DNA from: Cytospora piceicola
Taxonomy: Eukaryota; Ascomycota; Sordariomycetes; Diaporthales; Cytosporaceae
Direction of reading: 5' to 3'
Assembly: GCA_023375675.1 (NCBI GenBank)
Contig: JALQBC010000007.1
Span: forward strand, 186,001-250,000
Length of the DNA stretch: 64,000 nucleotides
Part shown: piece by piece, positions 45,701-57,916 of the stretch
Layout: every line of letters begins with the position of its first letter
Position numbering within the stretch: the first letter of the stretch is position 1
Translations under genes and position numbers: made by a program
Notes under the pieces: generated by a model
The model's input: only the letters and a program-made list of their open reading frames with translations
Told to the model about the DNA's origin: nothing
Database searches by the model: none

Positions 45701-47777
45701 CGAGCAGGTCATAACTGGAATGTTCACGGAGGTGAAACGCCACAAGCCAAGCGTGATATATATTCCTCACGTGGACGCCTGGTATGCGACTCTCGGTGCT
45801 ACCGCCCTGGGGACCTTAGTCACGATGCTCAAAGATATACCGCAAACTGATCCCGTTCTCTTGTTCGCAACTGCCGATTGCGAAGCGGACGAGGTTGACA
45901 AGGACATCATGAAGGACTTGTTCGGATTCACGAGAAAGAGCAGGGTACAAATCGCCCGTCCCAACAACGTAAGAATTCATCTCGCCTCTAGTTTCGTGGC
46001 CACTGTGACTGACTACGAATAGGATAACCGTCTGGAGTACTTTTCCAATGTAGCTTCTAACATCAGAAAGTCGCCAGCCGAGTTCCCTGATCCGTCCAAC
46101 AGGAAGAAGAGGATACTCGAAGTGCTACAAGTGGCTCCGCCGCCGCCGCCGAAGCCCAAGTCAAAAGCTGAAATTAAGGATGAGCTGAGAAGGGACCGGC
46201 AGTTGCTGAACCTCCTCAAGATGCGGTTACAGCCAGTCATGGACCAGATCAAGAAGAAATATCGGTCATTCTACAAACCGATGATTCCACAGGACAAGAT
46301 CAGATACCTCTTCGAGGAGGCCGATCCCAACTACGTTAGCCCCGATGTTGTCCAGCCTCAGGACAGGCCATTTGTGATTTCGAAGGACAAGGACGGAATA
46401 GATGTCTTGTACGAACCTGAAACCAAGAAATTCTGGTATAACCTCGAACTGGCCACCATTGAAGAACGACTATCCAATGGATACTATGCTCGGCCGAAGG
46501 ACTACTACAAGGACATCAAGGCACTGCTTCATGATGCTAAGAACACTGGCGACAAGGACAAGATCCTCAAGGCAAGTGAGATGGAAAGCAACGTTGACGT
46601 TGACATCGCCGAAATCGAAGCCGCTCTTGGTGGCCCAGACCCCTGGAATGCGCTACACCATCGACAAGTCCAACGCGCGACCGAAGCTGCTGAGAAGGTT
46701 AGGAAGAAGGTTGCCATGCAGAATGCCATCGGCATGGTACAGTCAGATGTGGTTGGACAAGACGGCGAACCCCAAATCGTCCCCCTCGGAATTGGTGCGC
46801 CGGTGCCTCCCGAGAACACGACCACAGCGCGATTCCGGGTGATGAGTCCTGATGGGAGTGATCCATTGGCAGAGTCGCATATGACCAACGGCGACTCAGT
46901 ACCGTCTCGTCCGGAGGAGGGCGGCACCGACGAGGCCACGCAACGATCTTCACAGATGGGCCCGCCCCCGGCAGTGCAGCGGCCCACCACGTCTACCCCG
47001 GCCCTGGCCACCGCTGGAGGTACGCAGCAGGTCTCGCAGGTCTCGGCGCTCACGTCGCTTCCACCTGGGGTGTCGCCATCAGCTGTGTTCAACGAGGCTT
47101 CAACGACCAACGACCCGTCCACAACGAACAGGTCAACTAGCAACTGGAGTACCCAGGCGACCAATGGGTTCCACGGCGACGTGGACAATGCTTCGCAGCT
47201 GCTAGACACGCAGCCACCAGGGGACCAAAATTCTGGCCATTCTGGCCACTCCGGCCATTCCGGCCCAAGCCAGCAGACAAGCTCTAGTCATTCTCCGTGG
47301 ATGCACTCACAAGCAGATGCCATTTTGCACGGCAAGTTGAGCATGGGCCCTGGCGTGCCCAATGTGCAGACCAGCCCGACTTCTTCTCAGGCTCCAGCCG
47401 AGCGGCGCGCTTCTAGGAGCGGCCTACCCACCATCCTCAACGACCCCGCTTCGGACAACTCTTCGATCCGGAACTCTGGTGGTTCGTCCATGTCATCGCA
47501 GCAACTTGCAGTGGTGCATGATGGGGAGATCCAGCAGTTCCTGCAACACGTGACGGAGCAGACTTCGGGATGCACTATCGAGCAGTTGGAGCAGATCAAC
47601 CGCGAGTTGATGGACCATATCTGGTTGTCCAGGCATGAATGGAACCGAATGAAGGTCCTCAACGAGCTGGCTAAGATCTTCAATGATACCATCACGGACA
47701 TTGAGGAGATTCAAGGGCTGGGGGCATCAAGCCAGGAGTTGGATACCGAGAGGATGAGGGAGTATTACAGCAGTTGA
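42724..47777 (+). CDS. YTA7: ATAD2/Yta7-family AAA ATPase with bromodomain
   Basis: Exons 42724-45645, 45696-45968 and 46023-47777 (introns 50 and 54 bp) give 1649 aa. Residues 1-560 are acidic and Ser/Arg-rich with basic patches, typical of the histone-interacting N terminus. AAA domain 1 has Walker A GPPGTGKT at 637-644, Walker B IIFFDEIDGL ending at about 705, and the ATNRPDNVDPALRRPGRFDRE region. AAA domain 2 is degenerate: its Walker A position reads ITGKSGMGQNY, lacking the Lys-Thr. A diverged bromodomain follows at about 1150-1290 (FWYNLELATIEERLSNGYYARPKDYYKDI). The C terminus is Ser/Gly/Pro-rich with a GHSGHSGHSG repeat, then a conserved end domain. Family members (yeast Yta7, fission yeast Abo1, human ATAD2) remodel histone H3-H4 and chromatin boundaries in the nucleus. 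Confidence 0.95.
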
Positions 47778-48554
47778 GGTGGCGTTGACATGCGGTCGGT
47801 CGCTGGCAACACCAATGGTCTGTTTTCTGATTGGGGGAGACGAGGTAAACGAAAAGGCGAGCATTGTGGTTGGAGACAGAGTCCTTTCTTTCTTGAGGGG
47901 CATTCACCGGCGTTGTAAGGTTTTTTGTATTTAATACTATCGGGATGATACTAAGGAAGGGCCTTTGAAAGAGGCCCCATGATGGAAGGCGAGGCTGCAT
48001 ATTATTGTTGTGGCTGGATGTGAAGCTCTTTCAGAAGGCATCCTAGGCAGGCAGATAGATACATCTCGTCTCCTTTTTACGTTGCCCAAATGGAAGGAAA
48101 TCTCAGTCAAGCGTTGTGTGCAGTTCTCAGAAAACGTGTGCCTCGGGCCGTCTCGTATATGTCTTGATGGTACATATACCACGCCTCGGCCGCCCATAGG
48201 AACAGGAGCAAAGGAATCCCAGGCCATGCGGACGGGAGGATCACAAATCGAAGGAAGGAAGCTTCCTACATGGGACTAATGGTGTGTGGCTGCTGTTCTG
48301 CAGTAGATGCATGCAAAGATGCGCACTCAAACAGGATACATATTTGTTTGAGTAGAATATAGCTGATATGATGTTTCCTTCCCGGTTGATGAGGTGGTGG
48401 AAGCCCAGGGCCGGCAAGTGGGAAGTGGCAGATAAATATGAGACTATGAGGGGTGACGATGAGGGGCAGTGGGGCGGTGTCAACTGTGCACTGTATAGGA
48501 TATTGGGTACGGTCCTGACGGTATGCGCACCTTGAGCTTACATAACCGGGCTGT

Positions 48555-48702
48555 TACTAGTAGGTACCTAGTAGGTACCTAGGTAGTTTGATCAGTACAG
48601 TCAACCAGTGCCCAGACCAGGTACCTACATAGGTACTGCAGGGCAGCAGTATGTACAGTATATACCTACCTAGGTACCTAGACAGCTAAGGTAGGTACAG
48701 GA
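48555..48702. repeat. Cluster of TACCTAGGTA-type palindromes
   Basis: GGTACCTAGTAGGTACCTAG-like elements recur at least six times within 150 bases on both strands. It is the densest occurrence in the window. Other copies lie at about 8475, 9365, 9835, 11210, 33268, 38110, 58830, 59480 and 59985. Confidence 0.8.
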
Positions 48703-49183
48703 TGTAGCAGCCGGGCGGCCAGAGCAAGGCAAGTGCAAAGCTAAGCAACAACCCTGCCAACCCGCAAGCCTACCAGCCTACCAGCCTGTTCAGGGGGGCG
48801 CCTGGGGCAACTTGGGCAACAAACACTGAACACTGAAAATGCGATGAACACAACTGAGGACCGACCGACCGACCGACTATTTACGCTCACATGCGGAAGG
48901 CTCACGTCCTTCTCCACCGTCTTGCAGACAGAATAAACGCTTACTACATATATACACAAGTCCTATACAGTTCATAAAATCATATCTACATGTCTGACCT
49001 ACCTACCTTTGCCTACCAGTACTACCTACTACATACACTCACTACATGCACGTACTGATGACACATTATAATACCTTCTTGGTTATTGACTGGCAAATTA
49101 GCCTCGTCTCATTTCAGTAACCTGTTTTTGGGCAGACTGATATTGAGTCTCTGTGTCTCTGTGTCCCTCTGTCTCTCTTTCTC

Positions 49184-49186
<3 letters not shown>

Positions 49187-49220
<34 letters not shown>
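49187..49220. repeat. GTCT microsatellite
   Basis: GTCT repeats with one interruption (TTTG) lie within a longer CT/GT-rich stretch, 49140-49240, in the leader region of the Ste50 gene. Confidence 0.85.
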
Positions 49221-49798
49221 GTATGTGTGCGTGTGTGTACGCGCGCCTGGCTGCTACGGGAATAAGAATAACTAGCGACCGTTCCTCTTCCTAAACTCCA
49301 GCTCCCACTACTACTCCATCGACAATACTCGCCGACCATCTACCCCAGCCGCCACACAAAGGGACCGCCACCGTGTTCGTCGCCTTAGGTACGCAGCCTG
49401 ACCTCTCCGCCCACCTCTGCCACCGACCCAACGCCAAACCAAGGACGGGATAACCGTGTGCGACCCGAGCTTCCAAACGTCCCTCTAACCGCTGTCGATT
49501 GCCCGTTTCCTTGTACTGTACTGTATACTGTACTTCACGGGCTGAGCCTTTTCATGGAACACCATCCAAAACGGAACCCACTGCCTCGATCCGCTTGACG
49601 ACACCACCTGGTCGACAATCCGCGACTCGACTCGACTCGAACCGACCCCTTCATCTACCAATACCAACGTCCACCTTGATTCTCCCGTTCCAAAGATTGA
49701 CCCCCGTCTAGTCAATCGATCAGGATACACGCCTTCCCTGCCCACCACCACCACCCTTCTCCCCTCACGAACCACCCAGCTTCTGCCTCGACATCAGC

Positions 49799-51442
49799 AT
49801 GAGCTTCAACACAGGGACGGCTTATGCCGAGTCCGACGCCGACGACGAGTATGAGCGGGAGTTCCACGAGAGCTCCCCCATAGATGCCACCGACGCCTCC
49901 ATCTCTCCCACCGACTCCGACCCTCCTTCAAATGAACATACCCCTACCACCTACGGCTATCGATCGAGCGCCGATCGCCTGCCCGAAACTATCATATCGG
50001 AATGGACCGCTGACGAGGTCGCCGACTTCATCGCAACGATCGGGCTGCAGCAATATACGGATCGTTTCATTGGTGCGTGAAATACAATAGATGAGGCTTC
50101 TCAGCAGTGATAGTAGGAGTTGGTATATTGACACTGCGCCTGGAAACAGAAAACGAAATCGTCGGAGAAGCATTGGTTGCCCTGCTACATGACGACCTCA
50201 AGTACATGGGCATCACCAGTGTTGGCCACAGACTGACCATACTCAAGAGCGTTTACGACGTAAAGAGGGCCCAGGATGTGCCCATAGAAAACGACCATTA
50301 CGTGCCACTATGTAAGTCGGGACCGCCCTCGACCTAGATGACTGCTTGCCCACCACCGGTCGACCTTTACTCGTGCTGACAGCTCTTTCCCAGCTGCCGA
50401 TGCCGAAGCTCAATACGCCACCGCAACATTGAAAGACATAAGGCAACTAGTGGAACAACTGAGGCTACGCGACGAGCGGATGAACCTGTTCGAGCAGGAC
50501 TTCAGGAAACTAGCTGAAGACTTCCGGAGGTTACGAGAGGACATGCTGCCAGCGCTGCGGCTGGCGAAGGACGCCCAACAACCACTACCACACGTTAGCA
50601 ATGGCCAGGGATACGGCTACGACGCAACGATATCACCGCCGGCTCCCTCGTCGTCGGCAGGGGGCCAGTCTGGAGGTGGCATTAACCGACAATACTCGAC
50701 CAAGAAGATCGTCCTCGGGACAACACCAAAGACCACATCACCTTCGCATTTGCAAACGAGCCACGACCGAGGTATTGCGGAGCAAACGCTGGATCCGTCG
50801 AGTGCTGCAGAGAGGGCAGTGCTGTCATCGTCGCACCTGGCTGCCATGAACGGGTCCGGGAGCCAGAACGCCACATCTCCGTCATACCCCTCACCAAATA
50901 TGCCCTCACCAACCTCGCCGCCGAGCATGGGGGGGACGACTCTCGCTTCCAGGTCATATCGCGCCGACCAGTCCACTCCCTCCAGCCGGTCGACCTTCCG
51001 GGAGAACGACGGACACGGCTATGACGGGCGCGAGAAACCCCAGGCCCCGAGGCGGGGGCAGACCCCCGCGCCCGACACGCCGAGCTCGAGCAGCAACGCC
51101 TCCGTCGAGATATTCAAGTCCTTCAGGGTCAGCCTGGACGACCCGTGCTACAAGGTGCTGCCAGCCGCGCTGAAGAAGTACCAAATCAATGCGCCGTGGG
51201 ACCAATACGCCTTGTATATCGTGTATGGGGACCAGGAACGCTGTCTGGGCCTGGAGGAGAAACCGTTGATCCTGTTCAAACAGCTGGACAAGGAGGGCAA
51301 GAAGCCGATGTTTATGTTGAGGAAGACGAATAATGCCTCGGTTGACACAGCAGGAGATACGCCAGGGAGCGCCGGCCTGGGCTCGGGCGCGTCGGCGAGG
51401 GGTGCGGCCACAGGGTATGACCCACCAGGCGGAATCATATAA
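49799..51442 (+). CDS. STE50: Ste50-type MAP-kinase pathway adaptor (SAM and RA domains)
   Basis: Exons 49799-50072, 50150-50311 and 50394-51442 (introns 77 and 82 bp) give 494 aa. After an acidic Ser/Thr-rich start, the SAM domain spans about residues 60-135 (ISEWTADEVADFIATIGLQQYTDRFIENEIVGEALVALLHDDLKYMGITSVGHRLTILKSVYDVK). It is assembled across intron 1. A short coiled coil follows at about 155-190, then a Ser/Pro-rich linker. The Ras-association domain at about 375-465 is marked by VEIFKSFRVSLDDPCYKVLPAALKKYQI and DQYALYIVYGDQERCLGLEEKPLILFKQLDKEGKKPMFMLRK. Ste50 binds the MAPKKK Ste11 through SAM and Cdc42 or Ras through RA. In plant-pathogenic fungi such adaptors control appressorium and mating MAPK cascades. 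Confidence 0.94.
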
Positions 51443-52966
51443 AGATGCTCTGGCATGCTAGGTTGATGCTTGGCAGAAGAGACGGTTGTCAGTTCGGGAA
51501 AACGATGGGCCCCGGTTTTGAGGAGGAACAGCAACAAGGGATGCCAACCTCGAGGTCTAGCAACACGCGTCTTCTGCTGTCTGCTCCGCGGAGCAGCACC
51601 AGAGAAGCACGAGGCCCAGCGGCTTACCCTCACAAAAACCCGTGCCTTACCGGTCCTGGCCGGGAAACCACGGACATTTTATCGCGGACGAAGCATTGTA
51701 GCATGACGAAACAACTTCTGACGTTGGGAACGGGTATGAGCGGATGGGTATATGTGAATGGTTTGTGGCTTTGGGTGGTTCTTGGTTCCTGTGGGGTATT
51801 TGGAGGGGGGGGTGCAAAGGGGGGAGTTGTTTCGTCTTGGAAGATACTCTGGAGGATCTTTGTTCTCTCTTCATCCAAACTTCTTTCGAACCCACTTTAT
51901 TTTTCTTCTTCTTCTTCATCTTCTTCGATTCTCTGAGACAAAATTCCATAACATCCACCTTTTTGAGCCGTATTTCAAAACGCCTGGCCTGTACGATGCA
52001 AACGGTGCGGATGTGCCCTCTTGCGGGCGAGAGGTTCTGCGTCACGCCGGGTGCGAAAACTACCCACACAACATCTGTCTGTTACTGCTGTTTTACATCT
52101 TTGTTCGGCTGCGCCCTGTGCTTGCGGGAACATTGCTCACAGGATCAGATACATACAATATTGATATTGGGATGGGGGGGGGGGTACTTCTGCCCACGGC
52201 GTGGGCCAGTCTTTTTGGGCTGTATGACGATTGGCAGAGATAGATAATGTAAAAAATGCATGCTATCTGTGACGGGGCCCAAGACGGCCCCCAACCCACC
52301 CAGTTCTCTATTGCAAGAGGCTCTTGAGATATGTTGGTTTGTGCGATGGTTTATAACCCGTCCTCGATGCTCATTATGCGCTGAGCAAGCCCGAAGTCAG
52401 ATTCGCTACCTGTCTCATCTCCCTCGATGTCTCCCTGTCTCTCCTTGCTTGGGATAGCCTCAGGTTCCAGAGACAGCTGTCATGTCAACTTGGGGAGCAG
52501 ATTGGCCCCGAAATGCGTTGTCCCGACCCGATATCGTGCTGTCTTGTTACTAAGCTCATCTTTGTTCCGTCCGTGGTTCCAAACCAAAAGGGACGGGGGA
52601 TTCTCAAAAACGACGAGCAAAAATCAAGAGCCCGAAAAAGGCCCAATATTTAACAATCCGCTCTCCTTTTCCCAATAAAAGCCCAGTGAAAGAAAATGAG
52701 CATTGAAACGTTCATCCCAGCGATGGGAGGTAGAAACGCAGCCGGTGGCTGGTCCGATGATACTTTGTTAATGCAGAAGAAACAATGCTTAGCTGATACC
52801 CCCCGCCCGTCAACCTGCCTGCCAGTTGAAGGACCCCCAGAAGCAATTATAAACGGCAGAAAAAGGGCCATCCTGAAGCCAGCGCCATCCATAGCCACAT
52901 CGAGAAGCCACCCAGCCAGATAATGCCTCCCCCGACGACGCAGAAGGAAGCCTGGGCAGAGGAAGG
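51443..52966. other. Convergent 3' intergenic region
   Basis: 1524 bases between the ends of Ste50 and the DUF4211 gene. It contains a T/C-rich stretch at 51895-51935 and a G11 run at 52174-52184. Open frames of about 160 codons have no recognisable sequence. No gene was found. Confidence 0.6.
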
Positions 52967-55081
52967 CTACCTGATATAGCGCCGACCTCCCCGAGCCGAG
53001 CTCGAGGTGTCCTTGGTCTGCGCCATCTCGATGTTGTGCTTGAAGTCCGCAAACAGGCGCTTGATGATGCCGTGCTGGTCGCAGTCCTCGACGATCTCGT
53101 CCGCCAGCTTGCGCCGCTTCCTGGCCTTCATCCTCTCGCGCTCGGCGAGCCTCTCGGGGGCCAGCCAGCCCCCCCTCTCCAGGAAGTCGTTGACCCAGTC
53201 CCTCAGGGCGGGCTTCCAGTGGAGCAGGCAGTGGGCCGTCTCGGCGTTGCTGTTGCAGTTCGCCCCGACGAAGAACTGCTTGTCCTCGGGCGGGAGGCGG
53301 TTCCCGTCGGCGTCGTAGTCCACCCCGTCCGAGTCACCCTCTGAGTCGTCCGAGTCTGAATCCTTCTCGATCTCGTCCAGGGTCCAGTTGTCGTAGGGCT
53401 TTCCCTTGAAGTTTATGGCCCAGGTGGCAGGATGACCCGATCGACCGCAAGCCTGGCACTTCTCCATCTCTGTGGCGAGATGGCCGGTACCAAGCTCTGC
53501 TGTCTCGAAATACGGCCGGGCCTTGAGGGCCCGGTAGAACTCGGGCCGCCAGACCGCTGATATGAACTTCGAGTTGGCGAGGCCCATGACCTCGTCATTC
53601 AGCCGCGTCCAGGCCGTCCTGTAGACCTCATCGTCCCTCTCAAAGGCGGGGTTGATCCTGCGGTGGATAAGCCACTCGACAGCATCTCTGAAGTGAGCCT
53701 TGAGGGGCTTCCGAGACGCACTCGTAAATTGCAAGGGAATATGGTAAAGTGCTTCTTCTGGAACCCCGATAGTGTCGTCCTCGTCGTCGATGAAACTAGC
53801 CAAATTACCTTCGCTGTTTTCCGTATCCTCGCCCTCAGCCTCACCCCCCGCACGTTGCTTCTTCGAAAGCCGCCCCTTCTTCTTTTTTGACTTTTGGGCA
53901 GGCGCGTCCGGTTCGGGTTCAGACTCGTCTTCGAAGTGGTCAAGAGCCTGATGGTCTGAGTCGGTATCATACAGAGCACTGCGTTCTACCTTCTCCTCCT
54001 CCTCCTCTGTTTCGAGGTCCGACATGGTGAGGTTCTTCTCACCGGCCCTCCGGCGTCGCAGAAGCTCCATCCTCTTCTCCTTCTCGGAACGGTGGCCCTT
54101 ACGAGCGCTGGACCTGGTTTTGCGAGCCGACGAATCGGGGCCCGCAGAAGCCCGATTCTCCGGCGTAGTTTGGCCTAGTGGTATACCTGGCGAGGATGAG
54201 TCTGAGTCGTCGTCAAGAACCACAGTCACCGGCTTCCGGGCCTGACCACCACCGAGTTTTCTTCGCTTCGCAGGGGTCTGAACAACATCGTCGTCCTCGT
54301 CCTCGTCCTCCTCCTCCACGTCGACAACAATTCGGCCTTTTTTGTGCCGTGCACTCGATCTTGGCGTCACCAGAGGTGCATCATCAGAATCGTCACTAGG
54401 CGCCAGGGCCGGAAGAGACTGTGAAGATTGGACATGGTCCTGTTCACCTTCACTGTCGTCCGTGCTCTGACTAGAAGCATCGCTCTGCTGCTGCTTTCTT
54501 GACGGGCGACTCAGGTTTCTTCGGGCAACCTCGTGTCTTGGGGGGCCTTCGCCGTCCGTATCATCGATGCCCACATCTTCCTCGACAGGCGTCTCGGAGT
54601 CGGTGTCCACAACGCGACGGGAAGCTTTCTTCGATTTTGACATGAACGAGGGAGGCGGCGAAGGCGCCTGCCGTCGACGTACCTGGACGTCACTGCCAAT
54701 GGAGACGGGCATCATCTCAGCATCTGGCTCTCCGCCGGATATCTGCTGCTTGGGCCGCCTTTGGGTCTTGGTCTTGGCTAGATACCTACATTAGCTGACT
54801 AGATATCACAGGGCTACACTGGAGCTAGATTGACGAAACTGGTGATTCAGGAACATACCCAGTGACGACTCCAAAGTTTGCTGCCTCGGTTTCTTCGGCC
54901 GCGCCATATTGAGAGGACGGACTGGACGAGTGTTGGGGATTGCCTCTTTGGGGGACTGGAATCTGATGCTGGCAGGCGAGAGCCCTTGTTGACCAGGAGA
55001 ACTAGTGGTATTGACCGTCTCAAAAGTGAGCCTTTGCTGCTGTTGCTGCTGTTCTCGGCGGCGTTTTGGTTGTGAGTGCAT
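52967..55081 (-). CDS. DUF4211-domain nuclear protein
   Basis: Exons 55081-54859 and 54777-52967 (81-bp intron) give 677 aa. I chose the start at MHSQPKRRREQQQQQQRLTF because the QRLTF motif followed by Ser/Pro-rich sequence is the usual N terminus of this fungal family. The first ~400 residues are highly charged and disordered, with alternating acidic Ser/Asp/Glu tracts and Lys/Arg patches. The DUF4211 domain lies at roughly 400-560, with a paired-cysteine element CQACGRSGHPATW, the DNWTLDEIEKD segment and NSNAETAHCLLHWKPALRDWV. The C terminus is basic (MKARKRRKLADEIVEDC). Function is unknown; composition points to a chromatin or DNA-associated nuclear role. The acceptor at 54778 follows a nearer AG whose use would give an immediate stop. 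Confidence 0.85.
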
Positions 55082-55930
55082 CGCGAGCTCCTCTAATTCC
55101 CTGGAATTTGGTAAGCACGTACAGTGTGGCCTTGGGCGTAGAGACAAAGAGGGCCTCCTCGTGGCTTCGGTCCACAGCTTAGATGACAGTAATCAGGTAT
55201 TATTAAGAGTATCGATGCATATCTAGGGTGTCACGTACGTTGAATTGTTTGGTAGTTTGCTGGAAGTGTTGGCCAGGCAGCCAGAACTTTTTGGCGCTAC
55301 GGCTAGGTACTGAAGTACTTAGTACTCAAGTATAGCGAGATGGAAGACGCGTTGAGGCGCCAAACTTACAGCGCGTTTTAAGAGGAAAAGCACGGACCAC
55401 CAACTAGGGCAGTGGCAGGAGCTCGTCTCACTCATACTCTACTTGTACTCTCAGTTTCACTGCACTTGAACGGACAGTTAGGCTTTCATAATTGCTCAAA
55501 TAGGCATCAGGTATTGGAGATTTATTGAAATGCCGTACTGACGACCATCTATAATCTCTGTCTTTCCTCAAGAGTCATCTAGGCTCTAGCGATGGCCTGT
55601 TGAAGAATGCAACGTATTAGTTTCAACTCCCCGCCCCTCCTCCCCGACTGCATGCAGCTCAGCACGGGGTTGCGTGTGTAGTCACCGTGACTGACTCCTT
55701 TCTTCCCAACTGATCCCTCACTTTCCGTGTTATCTTTTCCCAGGAAGTCACCGCCTCTGAATGTGCAGGTCGCAACCAAACATTGATCGTAGAATCGAAA
55801 TGTGTCATAAGAGTATACATAAAAACGCCATCATCATGAAAAGGGCCCTCTGCTGACCTTGCCCAACCCCCTCTTCATCTCACAACTCCGTATCCGTGTA
55901 AACGATACTAGACATTATATAATGGCGAAC
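55082..55930. other. Intergenic region, DUF4211 gene to LCB2
   Basis: 849 bases: promoter and leader of the DUF4211 gene (a possible 5' UTR acceptor CCAG lies at about 55102) and the LCB2 3' UTR. An AAGTACTTAGTACT direct repeat lies at about 55312. No gene was seen. Confidence 0.5.
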
Positions 55931-57916
55931 CTATCGCAATGGCAAATGCGCATCCCGCACGCCGGCGGCAATCACGTCATCCAGCTTCCACCGGGGCGCC
56001 TTGATCATCTCGCGACCATTCTTAATCCGCAACTCCTTCTCCATCTCAGCCGTCACGTCTGCGGGCAAAGGCTCCAGACCACCAGCGATGCCCGAGGAGA
56101 ACTTGACCTGCAGGATGTCGCCGACCTCGTCGCATGCGGCCAGCATACGGTCCATGTCGTCCTTGTTGTGTGCAGAGGAAACACAGAATCTGGCCCGAGA
56201 GCTGATGAGGGGGGTGGCAGGGTAGCCAACCACAACTACCGAGATCTTGCGCTTGAGCATTTCGTGGCTGAAGGCAGACATCTTGCCAGGGTTGTACAGC
56301 ATGACGGGAATGATGGGAGAGTCATCGTGGCCGTACACGATGTACCCGAGCCGCTTTAGACCCAGTCGGAGGTACCGCGAGTTGAAAGCAATGCGCTGCA
56401 GTCGCTCCTCTCCTTGTCCAGGGCACAGCTCGCCCGAGATGATCTTCAAGGACGCCAGGATCTGCATCAGGACAGCCGGACCAGCAGACTCTCCATACTG
56501 TGTTGCAGCGTTGGAGCTCCTCAACTTTTCGATAATGTGCTTCTCCGCAGCAACATAGCCTCCGTTCGCGCCGAATGACTTGGTCAGAGTGCCCATGAGA
56601 ATGTCAACCTCGGCGGGGTCGATCTTGAAGTAGTCACAAACACCACGGCCGTTGGGACCCATGGCACCGACACTGTGGGCCTCATCGACAAACAGGTTGA
56701 ACTTGTACTTCCGCTTCAGGGCGACGACACCGGGAAGGTCAACCATGGTACCTTCCATAGAGTACAGACCCTCGACAGCAACGAGAATCTTCTTCCATGG
56801 GCGATGCGTGCGGGGTTGTCCTTGTGAAATAGCCTCCCTCAGCTTCTTCTCGAGATCAACCATGTCGTTGTGCTTGAAGGATCGAATCATAGCGCCAGAG
56901 AGACGAGCTCCGACTCGAATTGAGGCGTGGTTGAGTTCGTCCGAAATGATCAGGCAGCCCTTGGAGACCAGGGCCGGGAAAGTGCCAGCGTTGGTGACGT
57001 AACCCATAGAGAAGACCATCGCAGAGGGCTTGCCCACAAAGTTGGCAATCTCGCGCTCAACTTCCTGCGTCAAGTCGTGGGTACCGGCATCCGCTCTGGG
57101 ACTGCAGGAAGAAATACCGTACTTGCGCACGCAATCCTCGGCAGCGTCCGCGCAGGCGCCCTCAGATTGTGCGAAGCCAAGGTAGTTGTAAGAGCTCAAA
57201 TTGAGAGTCTCGGTATGTGTGCCGGTGTAGTGGTAGGATTGGTTGAAATCGTCCGAGGTGCGGTCCAGCAGGTTGATGAAGCGACCAGGTACACCGGTAA
57301 TGGGGCGTGCAAAGCAGTCATCAAGTCTCCTCTTCAGTCGTCGACTGTAGAAGCTGTCAAAATCGTCGGTAAGGGGAGCGTAGCCATTACCGCCCCGGAT
57401 ACTGCTGTAACGCTTTGGGTCACCAAAGTATTTGCCGAAAAAGTCGCGGGCGTGGCCGAACAGAATCAGCAACAGGTAGCTGATGTAGGTCGTAAGCACG
57501 TAGTAGTAGGGAGGGTCATCTTCGACGGGAGGTTCCAGGGTGCCTCCATGATGTTTGCTGACGTATCGGTGGCTTTGGTGTAGAAGAGGGCCAAACTCGG
57601 CCTCTGCACGCCTTTGACGGGTGCTTTCGGCGTCAGAGGGAGGTGTGAACAGGGTTTCTGTAGGTACCTCGTCGCTGAGCTCGCCAGCCGTGGCTGTGGA
57701 CAATGAGATTGTGGGTAGAGCTAGGGAGGGAGCGGAAATTTGTTGTACAGCCAGCAATGACTCCTGGGCAGACAGGTTCTCTTTGTTCTTTGGCGATGAA
57801 GAAAAGAGCTGGGTCAGGCGGTTGGTCCGAGACTGGGAAGGCCTACGATCCCCAAGCTTCTCGTGTGGCGTCATGCTGGATGAACTCGAAAAGGGGTTGG
57901 ACAGCTTGCGGGGCAT
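55931..57916 (-). CDS. LCB2: Serine palmitoyltransferase subunit LCB2
   Basis: Single exon, 661 aa from the ATG at 57916; a CCTACAG acceptor-like site lies 27 bases upstream, so a leader intron is possible. This is the catalytic, pyridoxal-phosphate-binding subunit that condenses serine with palmitoyl-CoA in the first step of sphingolipid synthesis at the ER. The N terminus is Ser-rich. A membrane segment sits near 150-165 (YYYVLTTYISYLLLILFGHA). The alpha-oxoamine synthase fold follows: LNLSSYNYLGFAQ, GTHDLTQEVEREIANFVGKPSAMVFSMGY, DELNHASIRVGARLSGA, FVDEAHSVGAMGPNGRGVCDYF and GTLTKSFGANGGYVA, where K446 is the predicted PLP lysine. The C-terminal PVMLYNPGKMSAFSHEMLKRKISVVVVGYPATPL segment is also typical. 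Confidence 0.96.
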   Translation of the reverse strand: MPRKLSNPFSSSSSMTPHEKLGDRRPSQSRTNRLTQLFSSSPKNKENLSAQESLLAVQQISAPSLALPTISLSTATAGELSDEVPTETLFTPPSDAESTRQRRAEAEFGPLLHQSHRYVSKHHGGTLEPPVEDDPPYYYVLTTYISYLLLILFGHARDFFGKYFGDPKRYSSIRGGNGYAPLTDDFDSFYSRRLKRRLDDCFARPITGVPGRFINLLDRTSDDFNQSYHYTGTHTETLNLSSYNYLGFAQSEGACADAAEDCVRKYGISSCSPRADAGTHDLTQEVEREIANFVGKPSAMVFSMGYVTNAGTFPALVSKGCLIISDELNHASIRVGARLSGAMIRSFKHNDMVDLEKKLREAISQGQPRTHRPWKKILVAVEGLYSMEGTMVDLPGVVALKRKYKFNLFVDEAHSVGAMGPNGRGVCDYFKIDPAEVDILMGTLTKSFGANGGYVAAEKHIIEKLRSSNAATQYGESAGPAVLMQILASLKIISGELCPGQGEERLQRIAFNSRYLRLGLKRLGYIVYGHDDSPIIPVMLYNPGKMSAFSHEMLKRKISVVVVGYPATPLISSRARFCVSSAHNKDDMDRMLAACDEVGDILQVKFSSGIAGGLEPLPADVTAEMEKELRIKNGREMIKAPRWKLDDVIAAGVRDAHLPLR

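Larger units (their letters stand above)
47778..49798. promoter_or_regulatory. Intergenic region, ATPase to Ste50
   Basis: 2021 bases. 48555-48702 is a dense cluster of TACCTAGGTA-type palindromes. ACCGACCG and CCTACCAG short repeats follow at 48765-48880, and a GTCT microsatellite at 49187-49220. 49260-49798 is pyrimidine-rich and looks like a long Ste50 leader. No gene was found. Confidence 0.6.

Noticed and set aside
51744..52247. Two overlapping ~165-codon frames after Ste50
   Set aside because: They run through T- and G-homopolymers and translate to F/L runs; this looks like 3' untranslated DNA.
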